A stretch of DNA of 64,000 nucleotides, from positions 5,253,089-5,317,088 of the forward strand of contig CM068322.1 in NCBI GenBank assembly GCA_034766995.1. Reading direction: 5' to 3'. This DNA is from Acanthacorydalis orientalis. Lineage: Eukaryota; Arthropoda; Insecta; Megaloptera; Corydalidae. Shown here in pieces: positions 14,680-25,760 of the stretch. The notes below the pieces were generated by a model that saw only the letters and a list, made by a program, of their open reading frames with translations, was not told the origin of the DNA and searched no databases. Each line of letters begins with the position of its first letter. The stretch's first letter is position 1. Position numbers and translations under genes: made by a program.

Positions 14680-14684
<5 letters not shown>
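11156..14684. other. AT-rich intergenic DNA with chance ORFs
   Basis: No recognised gene. Short ORFs at 13400-13609, 13603-13797 and 14135-14500 have no motif I can name, and their Lys/Asn/Ile/Phe-rich content is what AT-rich DNA gives by chance. A TA tract lies at 11949-11970 and a (TA)n with one ACATA interruption at about 12773-12811. Confidence 0.5.
12400..12500. repeat. foldback MITE family, possible copy
   Basis: A stretch containing TTATTGATTACTGATAATC, then GTGCATTTCAATATCCAT and TTATTCTCTGAGTATTAGG parallels the left half of the copies at 22.8 and 35.7 kb. No right arm is visible, so it is partial at best. Confidence 0.35.
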
Positions 14685-14738
<54 letters not shown>

Positions 14739-14739
14739 T
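14685..14739. repeat. (TA)n microsatellite
   Basis: About 55 bp of TA units with one ACATATA interruption near the end. Confidence 0.96.
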
Positions 14740-14989
14740 CTTATAAACATACATATTTAAATTAATGAAAGCATGTTCGTGGATAATAGAAAAGTAATTA
14801 GACTTAGATGCTAAGTTAATAATAATAATTCGATATTGTTCTATTATTCGTGAAATAAATAATGTATACAAGAAGGTATCTTTAATACGACGTTTTTCTG
14901 CACTGTCACGAAAAATCATTTAAACTTCACTCAGAAATCAGTTGATTGACATAATACATCCTTTAGCAGGAAGCTAACTTCCCCTCTTC

Positions 14990-15370
14990 TTTTTCGCATT
15001 AGAGAAATTTCCCGTCGTTTGAAGTCGACCGCACCGTCCCTACATTCGATTGCACATCAGTATGCATGTGTTTTTTCATTATTTTTTTCCTTTTTACTTT
15101 ACATCAACCATACAAAAGTTAATCAAACGCCAAATTTATTAATCTTATCCGCTGTGCGTGTCCTTTTTCTATTATTTTTTTTTTATATTATCGAACTCCA
15201 CCCTATGTAGTTTACGAAAAAAAATGTGCCGGAACCGGATGTATGGTGTCACACTGCGGGAGGCGAATTTAACCGACATATCACGAGACTGACAGAAAAG
15301 ATTGAAACCAACGATGCCTATTGTATTGCAACGTTAGCTGTCACAAACTTTTTCTTTGAACAAAAATCAA
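14990..15370. other. GC-richer unique stretch, possible regulatory or exonic DNA
   Basis: The patches at about 15005-15060 (GTCGTTTGAAGTCGACCGCA) and 15224-15345 (GTGCCGGAACCGGATGTATG) are clearly less AT-rich than their flanks and contain several CpGs. No open frame of note crosses either patch. They resemble fragments of unique, possibly functional DNA. Confidence 0.3.
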
Positions 15371-15385
15371 GTCTTGATCAATAGT

Positions 15386-15395
15386 ACATACATAT

Positions 15396-15475
<80 letters not shown>
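15386..15475. repeat. compound (TACA)/(TA)/(CA)/(TA) microsatellite
   Basis: CATACATA units, TA run, a short CACACACA block, then a second TA run. Confidence 0.95.
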
Positions 15476-15625
15476 CAGCATAGCTGTTTCACTATTTATT
15501 TCATTTATTATATTTACTATTTAGAAAACCATTGAAATTACTCAAACCGTTGTTATTCGACTACCCTAAATACTCAAACCATAATATTAATACCATTCGG
15601 CAACTAGCCAAATATTCTTTAAGTA

Positions 15626-15629
<4 letters not shown>

Positions 15630-15664
<35 letters not shown>
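15630..15664. repeat. (TA)17 microsatellite
   Basis: Perfect TA run of 35 bp. Confidence 0.95.
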
Positions 15665-15668
<4 letters not shown>

Positions 15669-16203
15669 GTATTTATATAACCACTCACAAATTATCATCA
15701 TATATTTCAATCGTTGACAATCAACTGTTGGATAAAATTCCGTTTCGATATTTTCCTGTTTGAACGATTCTGTATCTCTATCCTTCACGATGTATACCAA
15801 AAATGTATATGACTCCATTTATTTTCTTATTCTGTCACACAATTAATATATATTTAACATATTTTAATATTTGTGAAATTTTAAATATTATCTTTATTTT
15901 TTATTAGATTTTTTTATCGACAAATTTACAAAATAAAAGAAAAATGCAGTAAAAAATATATATTTATATCAAACAAGCAGTTATCATATTTATCATCTAA
16001 ATTGTATGTCTGAGTATATTATTTCCTTTCAACCGGAAATATTTTGTTACCTTTACTTAGTACTTAATGCATAAAGCGTAAATATAGATAACATCAAATA
16101 AAATTCCTGGAAAGAAATATAATTGTTTTTTAGAAGTGTTTTTATTCTGCATATTACAAAACAGTCCATCATTATTATTTAATGGAACATTGTTCATATA
16201 TGA

Positions 16204-16206
<3 letters not shown>

Positions 16207-16238
<32 letters not shown>
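16207..16238. repeat. (TA)16 tract abutting a mariner end
   Basis: The TA run ends exactly where the terminal repeat of the family A mariner at 16239 begins, so a TA unit of the microsatellite served as the insertion target. Confidence 0.95.
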
Positions 16239-16241
<3 letters not shown>

Positions 16242-16947
16242 AGAAGTTGCATTGAAAGCCGCTGTTCACATGTAAATAGCTCTAGGTGCGTATGCTGTAG
16301 ACATCGGCAGATGTCTCTTATTGCATTTTGAAGTGTGAATATTTCCCAACTAAAATTCAGTTATCAGACGCCATCTTTTATTTATACAAGTTTTTTTCGA
16401 TAACCAAATTAAAATGAAAAACAATAAGTTGTTTTTTTTCGATGTGTATTTTTACAGTTCTTTGATTTGATAAAAATTGCAACTGAAGCTCATCGATTGC
16501 TTCCGAAAACTTATGGTGAAACTATTCCATCGGAAACAGTATGTAGATATTGGTTTCGATGATTCAAAAGTGACGATGATTAAAAAGTTCGAAGATGAAC
16601 AACTGCAAGCTCTATTGAAATAAATCCCTACTCGAACACTCAAAGAATTAGCTCAACATCTCGAAGTCGATAAATAAACCATTTCACGACGTTTACACGC
16701 CATGAGAAAGATCTGGAAGGAAGGAAGATGGCTTCCACATGAATATACCAAAAATTCCATTGCTAATCCCTAAACATCTCGTCTCCATACACAGACCTTT
16801 CTTTAGTCGAGAAATTCAATTTCTGCCATAAAAGTGGGAAAAAGGCATAGCTCCAGAGGGCAAAACTTTGATTAATGGTATTCACACGTTTTGATATTGA
16901 AATAAATGCTCAAACAATTAACAGCTGTTTTCAATGCAACGTCATAA
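16239..16947 (+). mobile_element. family A mariner, internally deleted (709 bp)
   Basis: Both ends are present. The left begins ATAAGAAGTTGCATTGAAAG right after a TA, and the right ends in TTTTCAATGCAACGTCATAA before a TA at 16948-16949. The 5' leader closely follows the copy at 29,956 (shared words GCGTATGCTGT and CAGATGTCTCTTATTGCA). Compared with the 1276-bp copy, about 0.57 kb is missing, joined near 16770-16800, and all three catalytic blocks are gone. It is non-autonomous but has both ends that a transposase would need. Confidence 0.92.
16470..16880 (+). pseudogene. remnant of family A mariner transposase
   Basis: The DNA-binding half is recognisable as KKFEDEQLQALLK, then TRTLKELAQHLEVDK, then MRKIWKEGRWLPHE. 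It is followed directly by the C-terminal piece SREIQFLP-stop-KWEKGIAPEGK. The whole central DDE domain is deleted. Several stops and frame changes are present. It cannot encode an active enzyme. At most an intact relative would encode a DNA-binding fragment. Confidence 0.88.
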
Positions 16948-17378
16948 TATATTATATATATATATACATATAGCAATATGTAATATTACGTATATATTGT
17001 TTTGTTAACACATTTTTCAACTGGATTTATATTGTTGAGATATACACGTTTTTATTGCCAACCAATATTTTATATTAATTTACAACAAAATTGTCTGATT
17101 TTCATGATTTAACACTTTAATTTTGTATATTGTACCCGTACATTTTTTTACATATATATATATATAGAAATATTGGAAATATTTCTTTATCAATATTTAT
17201 ATTAGCTGTTACCCAAAATTCTTACGAGTAGTTATGAAAATTGAGATTAAATTACAATGCATATGTGTTATTAAAACGAAATCATTATTTTTACTAAACA
17301 AAAAATAATATCTGACTTCTTGACTCTTTTAAACATTTAATCATTTCAAAATTATTTTTGAATATACTAGGGATATTT

Positions 17379-17430
17379 CATGTATATATTAACCTTGTAA
17401 GTAGGGATACACAAGGTTAATATATACATG
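17379..17430. repeat. perfect hairpin, 20-bp stem and 12-nt loop
   Basis: CATGTATATATTAACCTTGT at 17379-17398 is repeated as its exact reverse complement at 17411-17430, separated by AAGTAGGGATAC. There are no mismatches, although the surrounding repeats are badly decayed, which suggests recent origin or selection. Confidence 0.96.
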
Positions 17431-17628
17431 AGTAAAATAAACGATTTTCTTCTTTTTACTTTCTTATAGTCTAGTATAAGTTATTTTTTGACATACTTGT
17501 GCACTTTTCATTTTTGGTTCTGGACTTTGATTGGTTGCTTCACACTGAAGTTATTGTAACCTATAGCAACAATTTTCAATATTGTGTAACTTTTATATTT
17601 TACTATGTACTTTGTACATTCATTTAGA

Positions 17629-17630
<2 letters not shown>

Positions 17631-17691
<61 letters not shown>
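17631..17691. repeat. (TA)30 microsatellite
   Basis: Perfect TA run of 61 bp. Confidence 0.97.
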
Positions 17692-17697
<6 letters not shown>

Positions 17698-18103
17698 TAT
17701 ATTTAAAGAATATTTAATAATATAATAAATTTAAAAAAGTTTTTCTCCGTTGTGGATGCTTCATAATGTCATTATAGATATTTTTGTTCATAATCGTTAC
17801 CAATTTTCTTCCATTAACTTCTAATAACTTGCAATCTACTAAAAGAATAACTTCCTTTTTCAAATATTAAATACGATATACAGTGAGTTTCTTCTATATC
17901 TATTTTTCTACATATTATACTCATGTATCGAATTTAAATTTGGCTATTATTTTTCTATCTTAGTTTTTTAAATCATAACTCTTATTATAGTTTAGTGTAA
18001 ACATAATATATTTGAAGTTTCCATATTAATATCTCTTAGTATTTTCTCCACAGTTTTGTTCCGTTCGCTTTGTTACATATGTCTGTGTGTTTCGACCAAT
18101 GTA

Positions 18104-18684
18104 TTAAGTTGGTAAGAAAATAATTGTTGTTTTTGTTTTCTGAATTCTAACATTATTTTTTTCAATGAAATTGTCATTTCATCATGTTATGTTAATATTA
18201 TTTTAAAATGAATTCTTCGGTTTTTATTTTGATAACATTTTGATAAACTTTGGTTTTACTACTAATTTTGCTTCAAATTAGGCTATTGAATTAAAGATGG
18301 AAAAGAACTAAATAAGAGCATTTTTTGTGAGTTCAAAACGGATGGCACAATAGCAGAAACTGCTCGTAAACAAAACGATGATTTTTATGTAGGCACTGTT
18401 CAGGAACGTACAGTGCAATAGTGGTTCCAAAAATTTCTGCTGGACAAGAGCCTTGCTGCCAATGCTGGGGACAAGAGCCTTGAAGATGAAGAAGGTCACG
18501 GGCATTTTTCTTCAATTCATAACGACCAACTGAAAACATTAATTGATTCATAACCACAAACAACAACTCGAGTGCTTACATAAAAGTTGGGTGTCAGTCA
18601 TCCAACAGTTTTGGACCACTTAAATTTAAAAAACTTATAAGTATTTGAAGGTCACAAACCGCAATTATTTTTCTACCAACGTAA
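18104..18684 (+). mobile_element. family B (mellifera-type) mariner, internally deleted (581 bp)
   Basis: The terminal inverted repeats are TTAAGTTGGTAAGAAAATAA on the left and the complement of GTTGGTAGAAAAATAATTGC on the right, with TA on both sides (18102-18103 and 18685-18686). The 5' leader (CTGAATTCTAACATTATTTT, then CAATGAAATTGTCATTTCAT) is shared with the copies at 28.5 and 32.5 kb. The catalytic domain is absent. Confidence 0.93.
18296..18670 (+). pseudogene. family B mariner transposase N-terminal half, broken
   Basis: From an ATG at about 18297 the frame reads MEKN-stop-IRAFFVSSKR, then AETARKQND, RTVQ-stop-WFQKF and QDKSLEDEEGHGHFSSIHNDQLKTLIDS, and finally LGVSHPTVLDHL. This is the paired helix-turn-helix DNA-binding domain of mellifera-type mariner transposases. 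It then jumps to VFEGHKPQLFFYQ, the end of the element. The second helix-turn-helix (through HPTVLDHL) is complete but followed by the deletion. An extra 24-27 bp near 18455-18480 duplicates GGACAAGAGCCTTG. Stop codons make it a pseudogene. Confidence 0.88.
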
Positions 18685-19807
18685 TATTGTAGTCAATTTT
18701 TTTTGTAATAATTAAATTTTGTTTGGTTTAGATTGAAAAAAAAATTTAACGTCTTCTGATACATTTAAATGTTTGTTGTTATGTACAGAAACGTTATCAA
18801 TGGATAAGATGCTCTTGAAGACGGAATGAAAGTTTTGTACACAAGCTCATAACTTTTAAAAGAGAGTATGTAGAAATCTTTGCGCATAAACATTTTCTGT
18901 CTTGATTAATCACGTATAATTCTGCTTAGTTTCATAATCCTAGCTCTAGTGCACACTAGGGAGTGATAATAAATATCAAGCTATGTACGCACAATGTCAG
19001 TGGGCTCGAAGCAATGTGTCCTCAATGAATATTTTACATTTGAAAACATGTTTTCCATAGAAATTCATCTGGGACTGAAAATGTGTATGATTATCATTAC
19101 ATGAACCAATCTACCATTAGTCGTTGTGTAAAAAACTAAGAACGTTGATCCTTGCGAAGTCTATTTGATTAATTAACCTTGTTAATGAAAATCTATCATG
19201 GCAGTTAATCAAATTCAAAAACCCATATATTCTGTAACCAAAAAAAATTCCAAAATACTAAGAGTTCTATTGCTGTAAAACACGGAATTTTTGAAATTAG
19301 TGTAATTTATATCATACAAATTTTAGACTTCAGAAGGATTTTTGTTCTTTGGACACATATGATGCATATAGTTTAATATCCCCTCATACTCTCCTTGCAT
19401 CTCTGATTTGAAATCATCCGATTTGCACTTACACCCAGGCAATGAATCAATCTGAAAGATTTTTGATTCTAAATACCAAGTTAAGGCATCTATGAAAGAT
19501 TAAATGTCGAAACAAATACCAAATTTACTGTAATGTAATGAAAAAACTTATATATTATCAAAAATATATTGATAATGATAATCATTATTTTGAATAGTAA
19601 ATCATGTAGTTTTAAATGTTATATTCTAAAAATTGTTTGACCCAATATCTAAAACCATTGAAAAGCTATGCGCTCCTACACCACATTTGGATATATCTGC
19701 ATTTTTGATTCAATTTTACAATTATTCCATATTGACCTCATATATAAAATCTATTACATATATTAAATGCAATAATTTTAAACATTTATAAATCTACTTC
19801 ATTCGTC

Positions 19808-19809
<2 letters not shown>

Positions 19810-19850
<41 letters not shown>
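19810..19850. repeat. (AT)20 microsatellite
   Basis: Perfect AT run of 41 bp, followed by a repeated GTAACAATT/GTAACATGTAACAATT motif. Confidence 0.96.
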
Positions 19851-19853
<3 letters not shown>

Positions 19854-20661
19854 ACAATTAACAATGTAACATGTAACAATTTTCGTAGTGCATTCCTTAT
19901 TCTTTTTTTATATATTTTGCTATAAATAATGTATTGTTATAATTTCCATGATTCATTACAATTCACATAAATTCATGTATTGCTTAACCACTTCAATTTG
20001 ATTATCTCTGAATTCAATTTTGCAATTTAAAAATTTTATTTTTTTAAAAAAAGATTAATTATTTTTTTTACATTTACTTTAAAAATATCGAATTACTTCA
20101 ATATAAAATGCATTGATTTCTTAAAAATCAAACAAACAAAAAAATTTATTTTAGATTATAAAGTATAAATTCAGTTTTAATATAGTACGATTTAATTAAA
20201 AATTTAAATCTATTTAGAAACATTGAAGTTGGAAATAATATATCCGTGAATGGAAGTAATATAGCTTTTATATTATTTTATCGTTAACTGGACGATTATA
20301 AAAATAATAATAAATATAATAATAAACTAGCATTAAAATTGAATTTTATATTAAAAATTATAATTAAAAATATGGTACTATTAAATATCTTTCATGTTTA
20401 AATCTGCACTTCATTAAAAACTATGTAATAGGAAACTATTACATCAAGACATAATGTATAGAACTAATTTACAATTTGTTATTTTATAACAAGTATTTAC
20501 AAACGACTGCATAAATGTATTCAATTATTTAAATTTTTGACACATTTAACAAATTGATATTATTTTTTAATGACAAAACGTCATTGTAATTGACCTGAAA
20601 CAAACATGCAATATTTTACGACAGATTGAACAATAAATATAATTCACAGGGTCGAATTTAT

Positions 20662-20748
20662 TCACATATATACATTCATACACGCTCATACACTCACACA
20701 TACACACACATATATATTTATATATGTATATATATATATATATATAAT
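20662..20748. repeat. compound (CATA)/(CA)/(TA) microsatellite
   Basis: Mixed CATACA, CACACA and TATATA units; ORFs across it on both strands are repeat translations. Confidence 0.92.
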
Positions 20749-21185
20749 ATATATTATTTAAATTTTGAAAATTGTTTTTATCACGAAATCTCATATTGTA
20801 CAAAAATAAACATAAATCAGTTGGAAATGTGTATATGAATATAAAAAACTAAACCGATTCGGTTTCGAATATATTTAATTTTTTCGGGAAAAACGTCCAG
20901 TCGCTGTATTATAATGAAAATTCACACAAAACGAAATTAAAATATCTATCAATGTCATAAACATTAACATATAATTTACCAGTTTGCTTCTCTCCTTTGA
21001 TAAAATATTCCTTTAATATAAATTTTATGCGACGCACAATTTTAATGTTCATTTTAATATTTTATGACACATATTTTTCTCTTCAAACAACTCTATGATC
21101 ATTCTAAATGGTTTGATTTGTTATATAAAATATTATTAAAGTAACTCAATACATACATATACGTATTCATACACATACACACACA

Positions 21186-21188
<3 letters not shown>

Positions 21189-21236
<48 letters not shown>
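21189..21236. repeat. (AT)n microsatellite
   Basis: AT run of about 48 bp with one GTATA at its end, preceded by CACACAC. Confidence 0.96.
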
Positions 21237-21237
<1 letters not shown>

Positions 21238-22789
21238 ATTATATCAATTCTATTGATAAAAATCGACGATATTTACTTTAAAGATATAATAAATGACAAG
21301 TTTTTCTTTGGAAAAAAACAAAATTCGTTTAGAAAAGCCATCGGGAACTTTTTTAAAAAAATATATTTTCGAAATACATTTTTCAAATTATATTTAAAAT
21401 GTATTAAATCACTTATTGGTCTGTTTATAAAATAACTATATTTCATTTCAGGAACATGATAAATCATATTTCATGACACCAATATTTAAGGAAAATATAT
21501 TTATTTAATAGGTGATCAATTTGTTACTCTTTTTTGAATTACTAATTTTAGAGTATTGTATTAAAAATGTTATTTATAAAATGATTCATCGTTTATATTT
21601 ATAATTCTAAATTGCCATAAATATCTTATCTTTTCTGTTGAGCAAATATGAAATGTTTGATCCATAGTAGATTTTAGACACTCTAATTTATCACAATATT
21701 GTTTCTCTTTGATGGTTGAATTGAAATTTATAAGCTCAAAGTATACAATTTTATTCATAACTTACCAAAAGCATAATAGAAGTTTTTGTGAGTAAATTTC
21801 CTGTTTCGACTATGTTGTAGATCTTTCTTCAAATCTAAACAATCGCCTGTGATATTTAATATTATAATATATTATCTGATTTTCATTCCATACGTCTATC
21901 TGGTTCAAATATAGCTCATTATTCAGGCATGAATAAGAGCTGAACATTCACTCTTCCTTTGTTGAAGATTTGTTTAATTCTATTCATTTTTTCTGCTTAA
22001 AGATTTTTTTAACTTTTATTAAGTACTTCTTAATGATAAAATGATTTTTTAAAAAATTCTCAGCAAGTTTTTCAGCCGTTAGAACAAAAATTTGTCCAAC
22101 AGATATCAGTAGTAGTTCATCATCCAACTGCACTGAACTTCCAGGCTGGGTTTCCCTAGACAAAAATTGAAAAAAAATTGTTTCAGTATAACTAAAAGTA
22201 ATGGAATCAATATTGTGATTTCAGTGTTGATATTGTCTAAATTCTTGGTTACTACAAATTTACAAAACGTCTGAACTTATGAAATTTTATAACGTTTCAA
22301 TTTTCATAATTATTAGACTAACGCAACAAACTAATAACACTCAGGAAATGACATGTTTATTGAAATAGAAAACAAATATAACACTCAAATGGAAGAAAAA
22401 TTATTATGTACAGAAGTGTAAAGCTCATATGTTAATACTGCCTCTTCCCCTTTCAAACACATGCTAAGGATATTGTAATTTTCTTTTCTATTCTGCCATA
22501 TTATTGTCGACATTCGATGCATTTCTTCCAAAAAATAGGTTTAATATTCAAAAAATAATAATTTGTTATATTTTTTTTGTAATATTATAGTTTCACGTTA
22601 TGGATATAATATTCGGCAAGAAACTTCCAGTACATGATATTAAGAAGTTTTATTTTGTTATTTAGAAACTTATATTATTTTTAAATGTTTCTTGTACTTA
22701 AAATTATCGTCTTAAATTAATTTCGTAAGTATAAAACTTTCATAATGTATTTTATCGAAATATATTTTCACAAATGATTTTTTTCCAAT

Positions 22790-22990
22790 CTACAAACTAT
22801 GGAAAAGTTTTTCTTAAAAGATATTCAATGAATAATTATTGATTATTTTTAATTTTTGCTTATGTACATTTTAATGGCAACGTTATCATCCTCAGAGCGT
22901 CAAAGTACAAAAACGTTTAATTTGGATTAGATTTTTCTATACCTTAGCGCTCTGATGATGTTTTCTGCTAAAAATTAAGATTTAAAATGA
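22790..22990. repeat. foldback MITE family, copy 2
   Basis: The left arm at 22882-22908 (core ATCATCCTCAGAGCGTCAAA) is inverted at 22940-22960 (ACCTTAGCGCTCTGATGATG). The outer left part, ATTCAATGAATAATTATTGA and TTTTGCTTATGTACATTTTA, is shared with the copies at 35.7 and 46.3 kb. This is the clearest copy. Confidence 0.6.
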
Positions 22991-24240
22991 AAATCCTTCT
23001 TTTTATAATGTAAAATCCTTTTCCGTGCTCTCTGGCACCTTAGACGATTTCGTTCTAATATACGTTTAATTGTACACAGACAAACACATATATAGACAAA
23101 AATTACTATAGCTCTGAGAATTTAAAAGAATATTCAGCTGATTTTGAACGCATGTACGTTGGCTATCGATTAATTATAAATAATTTTTATGACACAGCTA
23201 TTCAACATATTTACTTACAATGTCCGCCTCCAGCTATAATTGCTGGAGTATTTCAATAGAAAATGTAATTCTAACAAATAATAACCAAGCGATTTCAGTG
23301 AATTGATAATGTTTATCAACAATGCTCACTAGGTTTACATTTAGGTTGATTGAATGCATATATGGTATTTGTTTATATATCAGTGCGCATACTACACACT
23401 AATCTAACCCACCTTGAATGACCAACATCGACATAATTATGCGAGCTTTGTATAGCGGAATATAGTTTGCTCGTAATTCTATTGTAAACTAATACACATT
23501 CACGAATTTGCACGTACACACTTTTAGGCGTATGCAAAGTACAAATAATTTAAACGCTCGTATATGTAATTCATACAAAATAGGAACAACTATCAGATAA
23601 AGTTCATTTAATAGTACTATGGAAATTTAATATTCATATGATTGTTATATTTGTATTGAATACTAACCATAACATTTTGCATGAAATGAAACATACAACA
23701 TTCATCTTACTGTTGAATCAGTTGTGAATTATCAAGAGTTCAAACGAATTGAAATAGAGTACGATCCAAAAATAATACATATTTTAGGAAAAATTCTTAT
23801 TAATATAGTAAAACTTTATTTATACACATTTTAATTTTATACTCCATACTAGTTAAATATTAACAATTTGACGTGAACTTTCTTTCAATAAATCTTATCT
23901 TATTTTTGACAAGCAACACAACTATTTATTAAATATTTTTATGCTTAATTTGTTTTTGTTATCATAAATTATTAATATAAAATCGATAAGCTGCCTGGTG
24001 TGTAAACTGGTTTAAATTTGAAATTAAAAAAAAATAAACTACTAAATTATTTATTCTTTTTTCATCAACAATGAATAAATGAGTTTGTAGGTACTGAACA
24101 AAATTATTTGTTATTTAATAAACATCATTCCAAACACAAACTACTTTCTTCGATTCAGTTCCAAAAACTGACTATACTATATTCTGAACAATAAACTAAT
24201 ATTAAAATTTACACACATACATAAATACACACACATTTAT

Positions 24241-24241
24241 G

Positions 24242-24281
<40 letters not shown>
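24241..24281. repeat. (TA)n microsatellite
   Basis: GTATG followed by about 34 bp of TA units, preceded by ACACACATTTATGTATG. Confidence 0.95.
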
Positions 24282-24285
<4 letters not shown>

Positions 24286-24831
24286 TCAATTTATATCTCA
24301 TTTCAAAAGTATTTACAATATTAATTAAATATTAATATAGTGTAATCATTTAAAATTTTTCTTTTTATTTCTATGCATATTATCGGATATTAAATTCATC
24401 AATTTATTAATTTAATGAATTCTCTATTTCACGGGCCACGATGTAAAAAAATTCATACATAACGAAGAAAATTTTTCAGTACTTTCCCATATAGAAAACC
24501 ATCTTACAAAGGAAAAAGGAAGCCAGAAGTAATCCTAAATATCCAATTAAGAAAGAAACGTAAATAATTAAAGAACTATAGCTTTTAATAAAATAAAGAA
24601 CGTTATGATATTGATGAGAAAAGAATGAAAAGCAAGGTCTTTGAATTGAAATTTAATTTCGACGACTTTATTACGCTTATCGACTCATTATCTAATCTTA
24701 AAGCTTCCAACATTATCGCAGTATCTCACAATATACTTTTTGGTGTTGTAGTTGAAGTAACTTTTATAAGTTAATTTTTCGCTCTCTACAAAGTGCATAC
24801 AATTTTCCTCATTATAATGTTTAAAAATCCG

Positions 24832-24979
24832 TTATTGATTGTTTTTGATTGTTACTTATGCGAAAATAGATGACGATACTGCCATTCTCTGTAACTTGGC
24901 ACTAAGAATGAATGCATCTGTCGAAATACACTTAAGTAACAATTAAAACGATTAATAATCAATGCTTGCACATTTTTAT
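24832..24979. repeat. foldback MITE family, copy 3
   Basis: Long arms are still visible. The left, 24832-24872, includes GATTGTTACTTATGCGAAAA; the right, 24914-24964, includes the inverted CACTTAAGTAACAATTAAAA. The centre has GACGATACTGCCATTCTCTG and CTGTAACTTGGCACTAAG, words shared with other copies. Confidence 0.6.
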
Positions 24980-25335
24980 CAGAAAAAAATTGTAATTTAT
25001 GAAGGAATAAGGAACTGGTTTGTGAATATTAATTTTACAACAGTACTGAAAAGTTTATTTTTAATATACATTTTTTTATACTTTTTTCTATAGTTAATCT
25101 TATAGAATGTGTTTTAGATGAAGTTAATCGAAAGATAAAATTAAAGTAATCCTAAAAGCACTATCATTAAAGAATTATTGTAGGTACAAAATCAAAAAAG
25201 GACAATAATTCTTAGTAGTTTAATAGTATAATATTAGATATAAGTATAAAAATCCTAAGGGGTTTATTTCTTTTACTTGTGGTAATCATACAAAATTATG
25301 TTATTACTACTTCATCAGCAAACCTACCTTTTTTA

Positions 25336-25384
25336 TGTATATATATATATATATATGCGTATGTGTTTGTGTTTGTATAAGTGT

Positions 25385-25441
<57 letters not shown>
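25336..25441. repeat. compound (TA)n/(TG)n microsatellite
   Basis: TA units, then GTGTTTGTGTTTGTATAAGT, then an uninterrupted TA run at 25388-25441. Confidence 0.95.
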
Positions 25442-25444
<3 letters not shown>

Positions 25445-25699
25445 GAGAAAACCTAAGTCATTAAATATTACTTTACTCAATGCAATAGATATCTGCCTCT
25501 CAAGTGAACAATCTAAATCAAAATTGTTAATAGCTAAAAAAAGTGCTTTAAGACATGCAGCAATAGAATGTGAAATTTTCGAATGAATCCGTAACACGCA
25601 GATATGTATCAATGAACGAAACTCGCAAATTCATTAAAAAAATGGAAATATAATTAAATAATTTTATTTAAACTAATTAATTACGGTTTCATGCTTTTT

Positions 25700-25701
<2 letters not shown>

Positions 25702-25756
<55 letters not shown>
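25702..25756. repeat. (TA)27 microsatellite
   Basis: Perfect TA run of about 55 bp. Confidence 0.96.

Positions 25757-25760
<4 letters not shown>

Larger units (their letters stand above)
16948..18103. other. AT-rich intergenic DNA with a hairpin and a long TA tract
   Basis: No gene is seen apart from the perfect hairpin at 17379-17430 and (TA)n at 17631-17691. Confidence 0.6.
18690..22770. other. intergenic DNA, no gene supported
   Basis: The stretch 18900-19540 is a little GC-richer. On its minus strand, between about 19345 and 19505, lies an open stretch reading SFIDALTWYLESKIFQ and further CKCKSDDFKSEMQGEYEG, which I do not recognise and cannot call a gene. TA tracts lie at 19810-19850, 20662-20748 (compound) and 21189-21236. 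Confidence 0.45.

Noticed and set aside
19345..19505. Minus-strand open stretch reading SFIDALTWYLESKIFQ and CKCKSDDFKSEMQGEYEG
   Set aside because: It looks protein-like but is only about 53 codons, lacks a start or splice signals I can trust, and matches no family I know.
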